Source: Lysobacter solisilvae (lineage in GTDB: Bacteria; Pseudomonadota; Gammaproteobacteria; Xanthomonadales; Xanthomonadaceae). Taken from it: a stretch of 64,000 bases of DNA. The notes beneath the pieces were generated by a model. The model was not told the DNA's origin. It saw only the letters and a program-made list of their open reading frames with translations, and made no database searches. Below, piece by piece: positions 8,585 through 17,880 of the stretch (its first letter is position 1; each line of letters starts with the position of its first letter). The translations under genes and the position numbers were made by a program. Location: positions 868,001-932,000 of the forward strand of contig NZ_CP071518.1 of NCBI RefSeq assembly GCF_016613535.2, given 5' to 3'.

Positions 8585-9451
8585 ATGTTCCGAGCTGTCC
8601 TGCTGGCGGCCATCGCGCTCGCCGTCCTCCCGCACGCAGCCCGCGCGGCCGAAAGCTACGACAACTGCGCCGGCACCGTGACTTCGCTGCCCGCCAGCAT
8701 CGGCGCTTCGGGCGTGTGGTGCATGAAGTCCGACCTGTCCACGGCGATGACCAGCGGCGTCGCCGTCACGATCACCGCCAACAACGTGACCCTGGACTGC
8801 AATCATTTCCGCCTTGGCGGCCTGGCCGCGGGCCTGACCACCATGGCGGTCGGGATCCAGGCGAGCGGCCGTTCCAACGTCACGCTGCGCCACTGCAACG
8901 TGCGCGGCTTCCTCTATGGCGCGCAGCTCAACGGCGGCAGCGGCAACCTGATCGAGGACAACCGCTTCGACAACAGCACCTACGTCGGAATTTCCGTCTC
9001 CGGCGACAGCTTCACCATCCGGCGCAACATGGTGATGCAGACCGGCCTGACCCCGCACTACGACTACGTGCGGGGCATCCTGAGTTCGGGGTCGGCCGGC
9101 GTGATCGAGCAGAACCTCGTCAGCGGCGTGGCCCCCAACACACAGGTGTATTCCTTCGGGGCCGGCACCGGCATCGACGTCGGCTCGAGCTACACGGTGG
9201 TCCGCCAGAACGACGTCACCGGCGTCTATTCGGGCACCGACTCCGGCGTCATCGGCATCGCCGGTTCCGGCGCGAAGGGCAAGCTGCTGGGCAATACCGT
9301 CAGCGCGCTCAACTCGCCGTCGGGAACCCGGCGTGGACTGAACTGCACCGGCGCGCCGTCCACGGTCGCGGTGGGCAACGTCATCAGCGACGCGAGCAGC
9401 TCCAACGCGATCTACGCCTGCCTCGACGGCGGCCATAACGTCGAACACTGA
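8585..9451 (+). CDS. Secreted right-handed parallel beta-helix protein, family member 1 of 5
   Basis: The 288-residue protein has a signal peptide ending near HAARA. The mature N-terminus is AESYDNCAGTVTSLPASIG, then VWCMKSDLST, VTLDCNHFRLGGL and VTLRHCNVRGF. After this come short repeats such as LIEDNRFDNSTYVGISVSG and FTIRRNMV, typical of parallel beta-helix (PbH1) rungs. The same N-terminal plan with four conserved cysteines recurs in four tandem genes at 25.6-29.2 kb, so this is a dispersed paralogue. No catalytic residues of known pectate lyases are obvious; the function is unknown. It is probably exported, and disulfides are plausible. Confidence 0.82.
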   Translation: MFRAVLLAAIALAVLPHAARAAESYDNCAGTVTSLPASIGASGVWCMKSDLSTAMTSGVAVTITANNVTLDCNHFRLGGLAAGLTTMAVGIQASGRSNVTLRHCNVRGFLYGAQLNGGSGNLIEDNRFDNSTYVGISVSGDSFTIRRNMVMQTGLTPHYDYVRGILSSGSAGVIEQNLVSGVAPNTQVYSFGAGTGIDVGSSYTVVRQNDVTGVYSGTDSGVIGIAGSGAKGKLLGNTVSALNSPSGTRRGLNCTGAPSTVAVGNVISDASSSNAIYACLDGGHNVEH

Positions 9452-9547
9452 TGAGGCGCGCACTGCGCGCATCGCATGGCGTTGTCCGCATCCTCGCGGT
9501 GCCTGCGTTGGCTTGAACAGGAGCAGGCATCGCAAGGGGAAAGGGCC

Positions 9548-9664
9548 ATGTCGCGTCTTCGCAGCGTCCTGGCTTTGATGCTGTTGGCATTCGCCGCCGT
9601 CGCCGCCGGCCGCGCGCACGCGCAGGCGCCGGTCGCGGGAGCGGCGCTGCACGAGCAGTTCTGA
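9548..9664 (+). CDS. Possible 38-residue secreted peptide
   Basis: A short frame begins at ATG 9548 after a purine-rich AAGGGGAAAGGG that could bind the ribosome. It encodes a basic start, a hydrophobic stretch (LALMLLAFAAVAAG) and a signal-peptidase-like HAQA site at residues 24-27, then only 11 residues ending LHEQF. It may be a very small exported peptide or the remnant of a truncated exported protein. No homologue was recognised. It ends 48 bp before the convergent gpsA. Confidence 0.35.
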   Translation: MSRLRSVLALMLLAFAAVAAGRAHAQAPVAGAALHEQF

Positions 9665-9712
9665 GCATTGCGTGTGCGGTCTGCGGGCGCGCGCGAGCGC
9701 GCTCCGGAACGG

Positions 9713-10744
9713 CTAGTTGCCGAACAATCCCTGCGGGTATTCGGGCTTCTGCTCGCGCGCCAGCAACTGGCGCAGTGCGTCGGTCGGGGTGATCTCGCCG
9801 TGCAGTACGCGCTGCACGCCGCTGGAAATCGGCAGTTCGATGCCGTGGCGCTGCGCTTGCCGCATGACCTCGTCGGCGGTCTGCACCGACTCCACGACCT
9901 GCCCGATCTCGCGCACGGCATCCTGGATCGATTGCCCACGGCCCAGGGCCAGGCCCAGGCGACGGTTGCGGGAAAGATCGCCGGTGCAGGTGAGCACCAG
10001 GTCGCCCAGGCCCGCCAGGCCCATCAGTGTTTCGGCCTTGCCGCCGATGGCCTGGTTGAGGCGGAGCATTTCATTGAGCCCGCGCGTAATCAGGCCGGCG
10101 CGGGCGTTCAGGCCCAGCTGCATGCCGTCGGCGACGCCGGTGGCCACGGCGAGCACGTTCTTCATCGCGCCGCCGAGTTCGGCGCCGAGCATGTCGTTGC
10201 CGGTGTAGGCGCGGAACGCCGGACCGTGCAGGACGTCGGCGACGGCCTGGGCAAATTCGTCGCGGTCCGAATGCACCGTCAGCGCGGTCGGCAGGCCGAC
10301 GGCCACTTCCTTGGCGAAGGACGGACCGGTGACGACCGCCAGCGGCACGTCGCTGCCGAGGATCTCCTCGGCGACCTCGTGCAGGAAGCGGCCACTGCCC
10401 GGTTCGAAGCCCTTCGTCGCCCAGGCCACGCCCGCATCCGGGCGCCGGTGCGGCGCCACGGCCTGCAGGGTTTCGCCGAAGGCATGCGAGGGAACCACCA
10501 CCAGCACGAGGTCCGCCTGCGAAACGCAGGCGGCCAGGTCCGTGGTGGCTTCCAGGCTGTCCGGCAAGGCGATGCCGGGCAGGTAGCGCGCGTTCTCATG
10601 GCGCGAGGCAATGGCCTCGATGGCCTGCGCATCGCGCCCCCAGAGCACCGCGCGGGCGCCGTGACGGGCGATGAGCGCGGCCAGGGCGGTGCCCCAGGAA
10701 CCGGCACCGATGACCGCGACGGTCAGTGACTCAGGTATCTGCAC
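9713..10744 (-). CDS. gpsA: NAD(P)H-dependent glycerol-3-phosphate dehydrogenase
   Basis: The 343-residue protein makes sn-glycerol-3-phosphate from dihydroxyacetone phosphate, the backbone for phospholipids, in the cytoplasm. The Rossmann motif [10 protein letters not shown] is at residues 13-22. Further hallmarks are [57 protein letters not shown] and [14 protein letters not shown]. It lies 24 bp after secB on the same strand, as in the conserved rhodanese-(grxC)-secB-gpsA arrangement of Gammaproteobacteria; grxC is absent here. Confidence 0.97.
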   Translation of the reverse strand: MQIPESLTVAVIGAGSWGTALAALIARHGARAVLWGRDAQAIEAIASRHENARYLPGIALPDSLEATTDLAACVSQADLVLVVVPSHAFGETLQAVAPHRRPDAGVAWATKGFEPGSGRFLHEVAEEILGSDVPLAVVTGPSFAKEVAVGLPTALTVHSDRDEFAQAVADVLHGPAFRAYTGNDMLGAELGGAMKNVLAVATGVADGMQLGLNARAGLITRGLNEMLRLNQAIGGKAETLMGLAGLGDLVLTCTGDLSRNRRLGLALGRGQSIQDAVREIGQVVESVQTADEVMRQAQRHGIELPISSGVQRVLHGEITPTDALRQLLAREQKPEYPQGLFGN

Positions 10745-10768
10745 GCAGGACCCGGGGCGGCGCGCCGG

Positions 10769-11287
10769 TCAGGCGTTGCCGGCCGTTTCCGAGTCGGCCA
10801 GGCTGGTGCCGGCGGTGGCCTGCTGCGCGGCGCGCTGGCGCAGGCCTTCGGCGTACAGGGCCTCGAAGTTGATCGGCTGCAGGAAGAACGGCGGGAAACC
10901 GCCGGCCTGGATCAGTTCGCTGATCAGCTGGCGCGCGTAGGGGTACAGCACGTTCGGGCAATGCACGCCCAGCATGCCGTCCAGCGTCGCGGCGTCGAAA
11001 CCGACCAGGCCGAACACGCCGGCCTGCTTCACTTCGGCCACGTACATGGCCTTGTCGCCGACGTTGCAGGTCAGCGTGATGCCGAGCACGACCTCGAAGG
11101 CACTGTCGTTCAGCCGCTGCACGCCCTGCTGCAGGTTCATCTGCAGCTGCGGCTGGGTGGCTTCGTTGAACACGCCGGGGGCACCGGGCACTTCGAAGGA
11201 GACGTCCTTGGCGTAGATCTTCTCGACCGTGAACACCGGACCGGTGGCTTCGGCGGGCGCTACGCCGTTGGTGATTTCGTCGGACAT
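10769..11287 (-). CDS. secB: Protein-export chaperone SecB
   Basis: The 172-residue cytoplasmic chaperone keeps preproteins unfolded and hands them to SecA. The core [41 protein letters not shown] and [20 protein letters not shown], then [17 protein letters not shown], is diagnostic. A 20-residue Ala/Ser/Thr tail follows. The start at 11287 matches the usual MSDE opening and has GGAG upstream, whereas the longer reading frame adds nine unlikely residues. It is followed by gpsA and preceded, after about 158 bp, by the rhodanese gene. Confidence 0.97.
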   Translation of the reverse strand: MSDEITNGVAPAEATGPVFTVEKIYAKDVSFEVPGAPGVFNEATQPQLQMNLQQGVQRLNDSAFEVVLGITLTCNVGDKAMYVAEVKQAGVFGLVGFDAATLDGMLGVHCPNVLYPYARQLISELIQAGGFPPFFLQPINFEALYAEGLRQRAAQQATAGTSLADSETAGNA

Positions 11288-11445
11288 CTCAAGGCTCCAC
11301 AGCAGGTTGCACAAAAAGGGCGGGGATTATGGCACGGCGACTTCGCCGGCCCCGGAGGTACCGCGCGGCCCCGGACGGAGCCGGAGGCGGCGCAGTCTCC
11401 CTAGCTTGGGGCGGCGCGGGCGCTTGCAAGGCCCGCGCGTCGCGG

Positions 11446-11883
11446 TCAGGCGCGGCCCTTGACCAGCGGCAGGTCGGCCTGCTGCCACGCGGCGATGCCG
11501 CCGTCGAGCCAGAACACCTGGGTGAAGCCGGCCTTCTTCAGCCGCTTGGCGGCGTCGGCGGACGACTGGCCCATGCGGCAGACCACCACCACCGGCAAGG
11601 CCTTGGCCGGGGCCAGGAGCTTGCTGTCGGGGTCGAACTGGCTCATCTGGACCGACTTGCTGCCGGCGATATGGCCCTTTTCGAAGTCATTGGTGGCCGA
11701 CAGGTCGACGACCAGCGCATTCTCGCGGTTGATCAGGGCGGTGAGTTCGGCCGGCCTGAGCGAGCGGTAGCCGCGGAACAGGCGGGCGATCTCGGTATAG
11801 ATGATCGCCACGGTGAGGCCGACGAAGGCCAGCGAAAGCATGGGGTTGCGCTCGGCGAACGCGAGAAGGGCTGGGAAGTCCAC
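11446..11883 (-). CDS. Membrane-anchored rhodanese-like protein (YibN type)
   Basis: The 145-residue protein starts with a hydrophobic anchor (FAERNPMLSLAFVGLTVAII, about residues 9-28) and carries one rhodanese domain. The presumed active cysteine is Cys102 in the loop VVVCRMGQSS, followed by GFTQVFWLDGGIAAWQ. The GTG at 11883 is preferred to the internal ATG at 11841 because the residues between align with the start of E. coli YibN (F-x-x-R-x-P-x-L-S). No clear Shine-Dalgarno precedes it. The gene sits upstream of secB-gpsA as yibN does in enterics. A role in sulfur transfer is assumed, not shown. Confidence 0.85.
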   Translation of the reverse strand: MDFPALLAFAERNPMLSLAFVGLTVAIIYTEIARLFRGYRSLRPAELTALINRENALVVDLSATNDFEKGHIAGSKSVQMSQFDPDSKLLAPAKALPVVVVCRMGQSSADAAKRLKKAGFTQVFWLDGGIAAWQQADLPLVKGRA

Positions 11884-11969
11884 GGGAATGCGCAGTGCGC
11901 CGGGGCAAGGGGGCCCGGATTGTCGCCCAGCGGGGGGCAGGGTGCAAAAGCACCCGCCCCGTGCCGCGT

Positions 11970-12386
11970 TTACTGGCCCTGCCAGAGGTCCGGCAGCGGG
12001 CTGGTCAGCCACCAGGTCTTGGTGGCCTCGTCCCAGCGCCAGTTCTCGACATAGCGCACCCGGCGCTCGGCCATGGTGTGGCGGTTGATTACGCCGATCT
12101 CGATGTCGCGCACGGCGGCGCCTTCCTCCACGCGCGAGCCGATCTCGTTGTAGGCCGAGATCTGGACCTGCTTGTAGCGCTCCAGTTCCATCTCGCTGAG
12201 CTTGTTCTTCTCGCGCAGCTCCGGATCGATCAGGGTCATCGCGCCCTCGAAGTCGTTCCAGCGCACCGCGCCGGACCAGGCGTACTGCACCTTGCGCAGC
12301 TTGTCGCTCTTGGAGCCCTGGGGCGCGGCACAGCCGGCCACCACGAACAGGCACAACAGCACACCCAGGAGCTTGATCAGGCGCAT
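11970..12386 (-). CDS. Small lipoprotein, function unknown
   Basis: The 138-residue protein has a lipobox (VVAGC, Cys19). The mature part is charged and contains QYAWSGAVRWNDFEGAMTLI, EMELERYKQVQISAYNE and a tail with VENWRWDEATKTWWLTSPL. This looks like a conserved xanthomonad lipoprotein with a small alpha+beta fold (possibly cystatin/NTF2-like), but I cannot name the family. It lies 86 bp upstream of the rhodanese gene on the same strand and may be co-transcribed. An AGAAG ribosome site precedes the ATG. Confidence 0.75.
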   Translation of the reverse strand: MRLIKLLGVLLCLFVVAGCAAPQGSKSDKLRKVQYAWSGAVRWNDFEGAMTLIDPELREKNKLSEMELERYKQVQISAYNEIGSRVEEGAAVRDIEIGVINRHTMAERRVRYVENWRWDEATKTWWLTSPLPDLWQGQ

Positions 12387-12510
12387 GCGGGCTTCTTCAC
12401 AGGACGGGAAGCGGCATCCTATCGCCTTGCCGGGGCAAATCCGATGTCCTGCGTCGCGTTCGCGCAACTCCGGCGTGGTCGCGGCCGGGCCGGGAAGCGT
12501 GCGGCGGGCT

Positions 12511-12969
12511 TCAGGCCTTGGCGATGGCCACGTAGCGGGCGGTGAAATCCGCGGCGACGCCGCCTTCGGGCAGCGCGGCCCGCGCCACCAGGCCCAGGCG
12601 GGCGCGGCCGCGCGTGCGCAGGGTCTGCACGAATTCCTCGACGCTGGCATCGGCTGCGGGCTCGGCGGCGACGTCCAGGTCGGCGAACAGCGGCGCCAGA
12701 TAGCGCACCTGGCTGTCGGCCACATAGATGTCGGCCGCCAGGCCGGCGCGCTCGACCAGCAGCGAGACCACACCCCAGGAGGCGAGCGTCATCATCGAGG
12801 CCAGGCTGCCGCCGAACGCGCAGCCCTTGTCGTTCACGTGGACCGGCAGGGGGGCGTGGAGCTGGAGACGGTGGCCGTCGTAGCCGGTGATGCTCAGTTG
12901 CATCGCCGCCACCGGCGGCATGGCCTGGTAGTGGCTGTCGAGGCGCTGGAGATCGGCGGTATGGGGCAT
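12511..12969 (-). CDS. YiiD C-terminal-type thioesterase
   Basis: The 152-residue protein fits the hotdog-fold putative thioesterase family named after the C-terminal domain of YiiD. Visible segments are HYQAMPPVAAMQLSI, LHAPLPVHVNDKGCAFGGS, SWGVVSLLVERAGL, YVADSQVRYLAPL and a C-terminal ARYVAIAKA. The Asn-Asp-x-x-x-AFGGS stretch is the usual active-site region. An acyl-CoA substrate is assumed. It is divergent from hemD, with only 33 bp between the two start codons, so their promoters must overlap or lie inside the genes. Confidence 0.8.
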   Translation of the reverse strand: MPHTADLQRLDSHYQAMPPVAAMQLSITGYDGHRLQLHAPLPVHVNDKGCAFGGSLASMMTLASWGVVSLLVERAGLAADIYVADSQVRYLAPLFADLDVAAEPAADASVEEFVQTLRTRGRARLGLVARAALPEGGVAADFTARYVAIAKA

Positions 12970-13002
12970 GCGTTCGAACCGGGTCCTACGTAAGCTGCGC
13001 GC

Positions 13003-13799
13003 ATGGGGCTGCGCCAGGCATCGCAATGGTATGTGATCTCGCTGCGGCCGCGCGGCGAGCACGCGCCGATGCGACGCGCTGCCGCGCGCCATGGGGCCGC
13101 GGTCATCGCGCTCTCGCCGTGGTCGCTGGTGCTGCGCGACGACGCCGACACGCGCCATGCGCTGCGCCAGGCGCTGGCGGGCCCCGCGCGTGGTGTTCAC
13201 CAGTCCCGCGGCCGTGCGCGCGGCAGGTGAACTGAGCGCGCGCGATGGGGCGAGGTTCGTGCCCGCCGTGCACGCGACGCCGCCGCTATGGTTCGGCGTG
13301 GGCGCCGGCACGGCCGCCGCGCTGCGTCGCGCCGGCGCCGTGTTCGCGCAGGCCCCGGCGCGCATGGACAGCGAAGGGATGCTGGCGCTGCCGGGACTGC
13401 AGGACGTCGACGGCCAGGACGTCGGCCTGGTGACCGCGCCGGGGGGACGCGATGCGATCGGTCCGGCGCTGGCGGCCCGCGGCGCGCGCGTGCGGCGGGC
13501 CGAGGTCTATGCGCGGTCGCCGCTGACACCCTCGCCCCGCGCATTGGCCCGCCTGCACGCCGCCCGCGCGCCGCGCGTGCTCGCAGTCAGCAGTGCCGGG
13601 GCGCTGGACCAGGTGATGGCCAGTGTGCCGCCCGACGGAAGCCGATCTGCTGCGCGCGCTGCCGCTGGTGGCGGCCAGCGAGCGGGTGGCCGGCCGGGCC
13701 CGGGCGCTGGGGTTCGGCCGCGTGGCCGTGGCGCAGGGCCCGCAGCCGGCGGCGCTGGTCGACGCGGCGCTCGCATACGCTTCCGGTAGCATGCGCTGA
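13003..13799 (+). pseudogene. hemD: Uroporphyrinogen-III synthase with two apparent frameshifts
   Basis: Three frames together give one HemD-like protein. Residues from 13003 read VISLRPRGEHAPMRRAAARH; near 13,180-13,192 the frame moves to RVVFTSPAAVRAAGELSA, APARMDSEGMLALPGL and VYARSPLTPSP. Near 13,629-13,640 it moves again to EADLLRALPLVAASERVAG, ending at 13799. Each change looks like one extra base, close to GGGCCCC and GCCGCCCG runs. HemD closes hydroxymethylbilane to uroporphyrinogen III, a step needed for haem, and no second copy is visible. Sequencing error is therefore at least as likely as a true pseudogene. hemX and hemY follow on the same strand. Confidence 0.85.
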
Positions 13800-14018
13800 C
13801 GGCCGCCGGACCGCACACCGTGCGGTGGTCGTGCCCGGAACCGGTCCACGCTGCGAGGTGCGCGCCCGCACGCAGGCGGCGCCACGCCAACGCGGACGTT
13901 TCCAGCCGATCCATTCCGCCGTGGGCCGCTGCATCGGGTCCGCCGGCGAGCGCAACTTCCTCGGGACCGCCGTTGCGGGCCCGCCACTTCGAGCCCGCCC
14001 AACGCGAGTGACTGCGCA

Positions 14019-15002
14019 GTGCCTTCGCCTACCGACACCGATACCGACGTATCCGCCCTGCCGCCGCCGGCCGAGCCCCGGCGCGGTGGCACGTGGCTGG
14101 TGGTGCTGGTGGTGCTCGCCGCCGCCGCCGGGTGGCTGGGTTGGCGGCAGTGGCAGTCGCAGGAGCATTCGCGGGCCGAGCAGGCCGACGTGCAGATCGA
14201 CGCGCTGATGCAACGCGTCGACACGGTGCGCAGCGAGCAGCGCTCGCACAGCCGGCGCCTGCAGCAGGCCGACTCGCTCAACCGCGTGCTGCGCGACGAA
14301 CTTAATGGCATCGGCCAACGCGCCGCGCTGCTGGAAGAGAGCGTGGCCAAGCTGGCCGATTCCAATCGCCACGGCGCCCAGGCCCTGCGCCTGGATGAAG
14401 CGGAAATGCTGCTGACCCTGGGCGCGCAACGCCTGGACGTGGCCGGCGACCTCGACGGCGCGCGGCGCGCCTACGCGCTCGCTGAAGGGGTCCTCGCCGG
14501 CATTGACGATCCTGCCTTCCTCAGCCTGCGGCAGACCCTGCAGCAGGAACGCGCTGGCCTGGACGCCCTGGGCGCCGACCCGCGCGTACGCGCGATCGCG
14601 CGGCTGGAAGTCTTCGCGCGCCAGGTCACCGCACCGGCCGGGGGCACCCGCGCGGCCACGCCGGCGCAGGGCTCGTGGTGGGAGCGCGCATTCGGGAACC
14701 TGGTGCGCGTGCAACCCACCGACCGCGCCGTCGCGGTGCAGCCAGCCGACCGCGCCGCGGCGCTGGCCGGCCTGCAGCTGGAGATCTCGCTGGCACGGGC
14801 GGCGGCCGAACGCCGTGACCGTGACGGCTACCGCGGCGCGTTGTCGCGAGCGGACGCCTGGCTGCAGCGGCTGACGCCGGGATCGGCCGAACTGGCCCGC
14901 CAGCGCGCCGCCCTGCGGCAGATCGCCGCCCTGCCGCTCACGGTGTCGCTGCCCACGCTGGGCAGCACCCTCGTCCAACTGCGCCAGCTGCGCACGCGCT
15001 GA
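14019..15002 (+). CDS. hemX: HemX-like membrane protein
   Basis: The 327-residue protein has a short Pro-rich cytoplasmic start, one membrane helix (about residues 25-42) and a coiled-coil region of about 45-115 rich in Q, R and L. A HemX domain follows, with LRLDEAEMLLTLGAQRL, ARRAYALAEGVLAGIDDPAF and ARLEVFARQVTAP. HemX proteins accompany hemD and hemY; despite the old label uroporphyrinogen C-methyltransferase no methyltransferase motif is seen. The GTG at 14019 is the only plausible start near the membrane helix, but it lacks a clear ribosome site, so the N-terminus is uncertain. Confidence 0.83.
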   Translation: MPSPTDTDTDVSALPPPAEPRRGGTWLVVLVVLAAAAGWLGWRQWQSQEHSRAEQADVQIDALMQRVDTVRSEQRSHSRRLQQADSLNRVLRDELNGIGQRAALLEESVAKLADSNRHGAQALRLDEAEMLLTLGAQRLDVAGDLDGARRAYALAEGVLAGIDDPAFLSLRQTLQQERAGLDALGADPRVRAIARLEVFARQVTAPAGGTRAATPAQGSWWERAFGNLVRVQPTDRAVAVQPADRAAALAGLQLEISLARAAAERRDRDGYRGALSRADAWLQRLTPGSAELARQRAALRQIAALPLTVSLPTLGSTLVQLRQLRTR

Positions 15003-15094
15003 CGCATGGGCCGGCCCATGCGCGTCGTGCACAGGCACGGCTTCATCATCGATCTCCGGATGCCCCCACACCCCCCGCTGCGATGGAGGCCGGC

Positions 15095-16345
15095 ATGAAT
15101 CTGTTCCGCAACCTGCTGTTCTGGATCGCCCTCGCCCTGCTGGGCGCGCTGGTCGCACAACTGCTGGCCAACGACCGCGGCTACGTCCTGGTCCGCTACG
15201 GCGGCAACGACTACGAGATGACGCTCGTGGGGGCGGTGTTGATCACCCTGGGCGTCGCGCTGGGTCTGTGGCTGCTGTGGAAGGTGCTGAGCCTGCCCTT
15301 CGTCGCGATGCGCCGGCACCGCAAGCGCCAGGCGCGCGCGCACCTGACCCAGGGCCTGCTGGATCTGGAGCATGGCCATTGGACCCGCGCGGAGAAATCG
15401 CTGGCGCTGGCCGCGCAACAGGAAGACGTCGCCGCCCTCGCGTCGCTGGCCGCCACGCGCGCGGCCTGGCAGCGCGGCGAACCCGACGCCGCGCGCGCGC
15501 ATGCCGAACGCCTCGCCGCGCGCCACCCCGCCACCCGCGCCATCGCATTGGCCGAGCTGGCGCTGGCCGAAGCCCATCCCGATGCCGCGCTGGCGGCGCT
15601 CGATGCGCCCGAAGCACAGCCCCTGCCGCCGCGCGGACTGGCACTGCGCGCGCAGACACTGGTCGCGCTGGGCCGCGCCGGCGAGGCGTATGGGCTGCTG
15701 GGCGCGCTGCGACAGCAACAGGCCCTGCCACCCGCGCGGCTGCAGGAGTTCGAGGCGCAATGGGCCCAGGCGGGCCTGCTGGAAGCCGCCGACGCCAACG
15801 TGCTGGCCGATCGTTGGGAAGCGCTGCCCAAACCACTGCGCAGCGACCCGGCGGCGGTCGCGGCCTACGCGCGCCGCGCCGCGGCACTGCGCTGGGACGA
15901 CGCCGCGGCACGCAGCGTCGAGCACGCCTTGGACACGCAGTGGGACGAGTCGCTGGCCGCGCTCTACGGCAGCCTGCCGATCGGCGCGGTGGACGCACGC
16001 CGCGAACACGCGACGCGCTGGCTGCAGGCCCATCCCACCAGCTCCGCACTGTCATTCACCCTGGCGCGACTGGCCCAGCAGCAGAACCAGTGGCCGCAGG
16101 CGGAAGCCCATCTGCATCGCGCGATCGCGCAGGGCGCCGGGGCGCCGGCGTGGGAGGAACTGGGCCATGGCTACGCGCAGCTGGGTGACGAGATGCGCGC
16201 GCGGCTGAGCTACGCCAACGCCTTGCGCGCCGCGCGCGGGGAACCGGTGGAAGCCCTGCCCGGCCGCGACCTGCGCCAGCGCATCGCCGACGAAGCGGCG
16301 ATCGAGGAGCGCGACGAACACGGCATGCCGCGCCTGCGCGGTTGA
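15095..16345 (+). CDS. hemY: HemY family TPR membrane protein
   Basis: The 416-residue protein has two N-terminal membrane helices (about residues 3-23 and 43-66) around the segment ANDRGYVLVRYGGNDYEMTL, which is diagnostic of HemY. A cytoplasmic helical-repeat region of TPR type follows, with HWTRAEKSLALAAQQ, AHAERLAARHPATRAIALAELAL and WPQAEAHLHRAI. This is the proteobacterial HemY (not protoporphyrinogen oxidase); its exact role in haem metabolism is unresolved. A GGAGG ribosome site 5-6 nt before the ATG fixes the start. It is the last gene of hemD-hemX-hemY, before a shared hairpin terminator. Confidence 0.92.
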   Translation: MNLFRNLLFWIALALLGALVAQLLANDRGYVLVRYGGNDYEMTLVGAVLITLGVALGLWLLWKVLSLPFVAMRRHRKRQARAHLTQGLLDLEHGHWTRAEKSLALAAQQEDVAALASLAATRAAWQRGEPDAARAHAERLAARHPATRAIALAELALAEAHPDAALAALDAPEAQPLPPRGLALRAQTLVALGRAGEAYGLLGALRQQQALPPARLQEFEAQWAQAGLLEAADANVLADRWEALPKPLRSDPAAVAAYARRAAALRWDDAAARSVEHALDTQWDESLAALYGSLPIGAVDARREHATRWLQAHPTSSALSFTLARLAQQQNQWPQAEAHLHRAIAQGAGAPAWEELGHGYAQLGDEMRARLSYANALRAARGEPVEALPGRDLRQRIADEAAIEERDEHGMPRLRG

Positions 16346-16375
16346 GGCTGCCGGATCGGTTTTGAATTGAATCGA

Positions 16376-16406
16376 CCCCGTGCCGGGCTCATTGCCCGGC
16401 ACGGGG
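16376..16406. terminator. Bidirectional hairpin between hemY and the DUF4349 gene
   Basis: A perfect 13-bp stem (CCCCGTGCCGGGC / GCCCGGCACGGGG) with loop TCATT lies between convergent genes. On the minus strand it is followed by a moderately T-rich TCGATTCAATTCAAAA, so it may work best for the DUF4349 gene. Confidence 0.6.
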
Positions 16407-16414
16407 TTGGATGA

Positions 16415-17461
16415 TCACGCTGCCGGTGGGCGACGCTTCCACCAGCGGCGCGTCAGCACACCGGCCGCGGCCAGCACCAGCCACAGCGGCCACACGCCGG
16501 CCATCGCCACCAGCAGGTCGAGCAGGCCGTACCAGCCGGTGCTGACCGAATGCCACAGGCGCGAGAAGAACGACGGGCCATCGCGCAGCAGGATGGCGTC
16601 GACATCCACCCGTTCGGTCCGGCGCACCTGCGGCAGCTGGTACACAGACAGCTCCACCGTGGCGAAGGCGACGCGATCTTCGAAGCTGCGCTGCTGGATC
16701 AGCGCTTCGTCGCGCTGCATCTGGGCCTGGCTGCGCGCACCGATCGCCTCGGTGCGGTCGCGCAGGCGGCCCTCGGACTGGGCCACCTGGCCCAGCGACT
16801 GCTGGGCGGTGTGCTCGCGCGCATAGGCCAGCTGCTGGCGCAGCAGTTCGAACTGTGCGTCCTGCGCGGCGAAGTTGCGGCTGTCCAGGAACTCCACCTG
16901 GCTGGCGAGCGCACGCAGGAAGTCCTGGGCGCGTGCACTGGGCACGCGCACCTGCAGGTCGCCGCGCACGGTGTAGGTCGCCAGCTCGATCACCTTGCCG
17001 TCGCCACTGGGGCGGGTGCGCACGTCCTCGATGTCGGTGCGGATGTCGTTGCGCACGACGAAGCCGCCATGGCGGGCAACCAGGTCCTCGATCGCCAGCG
17101 CCGACCCGTAGACCTCGCGCACCCGGAACTGCGCGCTGGCGGTGCGGATGAACCTGCGCTCGCCGTCGTCCTGCGTGGTCGCGGCCGACTGCAGCTGGGT
17201 ACCCGGATCAGGGGGCGGCGCCGGTTCGCCGGGGCTCACGGCCGCGCCGGCGTCGGATGCCACGGCCATGTCCGCGCGGGGCGCCGTGGGCGCGGCGGGC
17301 GGCGCCATGCCGCGTTGCGGTGAAGGTGCTGATTCTTCGGCGCGCTCGGCGGCGACGTCGGCGGATGCGGCCTGTTCGGGGGTGCCCTGCTTCGAACAGG
17401 CCGCCAGGGCCAGCAGGAACAGCAGCAGCAGCGGGGCGTATGACCGGTGTGTCGTGCGCAT
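16415..17461 (-). CDS. DUF4349 domain lipoprotein
   Basis: The 348-residue protein has a lipobox (ALAAC, Cys22), an Ala/Pro-rich linker to about residue 95, then the DUF4349 core. This includes RRFIRTASAQFRVREVYGSA, DLVARHGGFVVRNDI, GDLQVRVPSARAQDFLRALA and a coiled coil around QFELLRQQLAYAREHTAQ to LIQQRSF. A single membrane helix lies close to the C-terminus (WYGLLDLLVAMAGVWPLWLV), followed by basic residues. The N-terminal lipid and C-terminal helix suggest both ends sit at the inner membrane with the core in the periplasm. The function of DUF4349 is unknown. Confidence 0.85.
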   Translation of the reverse strand: MRTTHRSYAPLLLLFLLALAACSKQGTPEQAASADVAAERAEESAPSPQRGMAPPAAPTAPRADMAVASDAGAAVSPGEPAPPPDPGTQLQSAATTQDDGERRFIRTASAQFRVREVYGSALAIEDLVARHGGFVVRNDIRTDIEDVRTRPSGDGKVIELATYTVRGDLQVRVPSARAQDFLRALASQVEFLDSRNFAAQDAQFELLRQQLAYAREHTAQQSLGQVAQSEGRLRDRTEAIGARSQAQMQRDEALIQQRSFEDRVAFATVELSVYQLPQVRRTERVDVDAILLRDGPSFFSRLWHSVSTGWYGLLDLLVAMAGVWPLWLVLAAAGVLTRRWWKRRPPAA

Positions 17462-17880
17462 CGTGGATTTCTCGCGGGTGAGGGAAGCCCCTGCGGGGCG
17501 GGTGCGCGATTGCTAACGCGCGCGGCTGGCATTCGGGGTCGGATCCAGCGCGTGCGGTGTGGCGGTCCGGTCAGGCGGCAGGCGGCGCGCCCGCATGCGG
17601 CGAGCGGTCGGCGTCGTTGCCGCTGAGGCCCCAGTGCCGCGCGGACGACCTGTCGGCGCGCAGTGAGCCGCTGCCCAGGGCGTGGACGCAGCGACGTCAA
17701 CGCATCCAGCTTCTGACGCACCGGCGTCGGGCTTGCAGACAGCAGGCACCGCGGGCATCGGCGGCGCGGCGAGGGTCACCGCAGCGCGCCCGTCGGCAGC
17801 ACAGGCGCCTCTGTCGGGGCACGATGCGCAGAGGGTCCGCGCGCGCCCGATCAACGGCGAAGCCCCCTATTCGCCCGCGC
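17462..17880. other. Intergenic stretch without a recognised feature
   Basis: These 419 bases separate two minus-strand genes. All frames give only Arg/Ala/Pro-rich shadows with no ribosome site. It should contain the promoter of the DUF4349 gene, but no convincing -35/-10 pair was seen. Confidence 0.5.

Noticed and set aside
17513..17854. 113-codon minus-strand frame in the 17.5-17.9 kb gap
   Set aside because: Cys/Pro/Ala/Arg-rich shadow without ribosome site, domain or signal.
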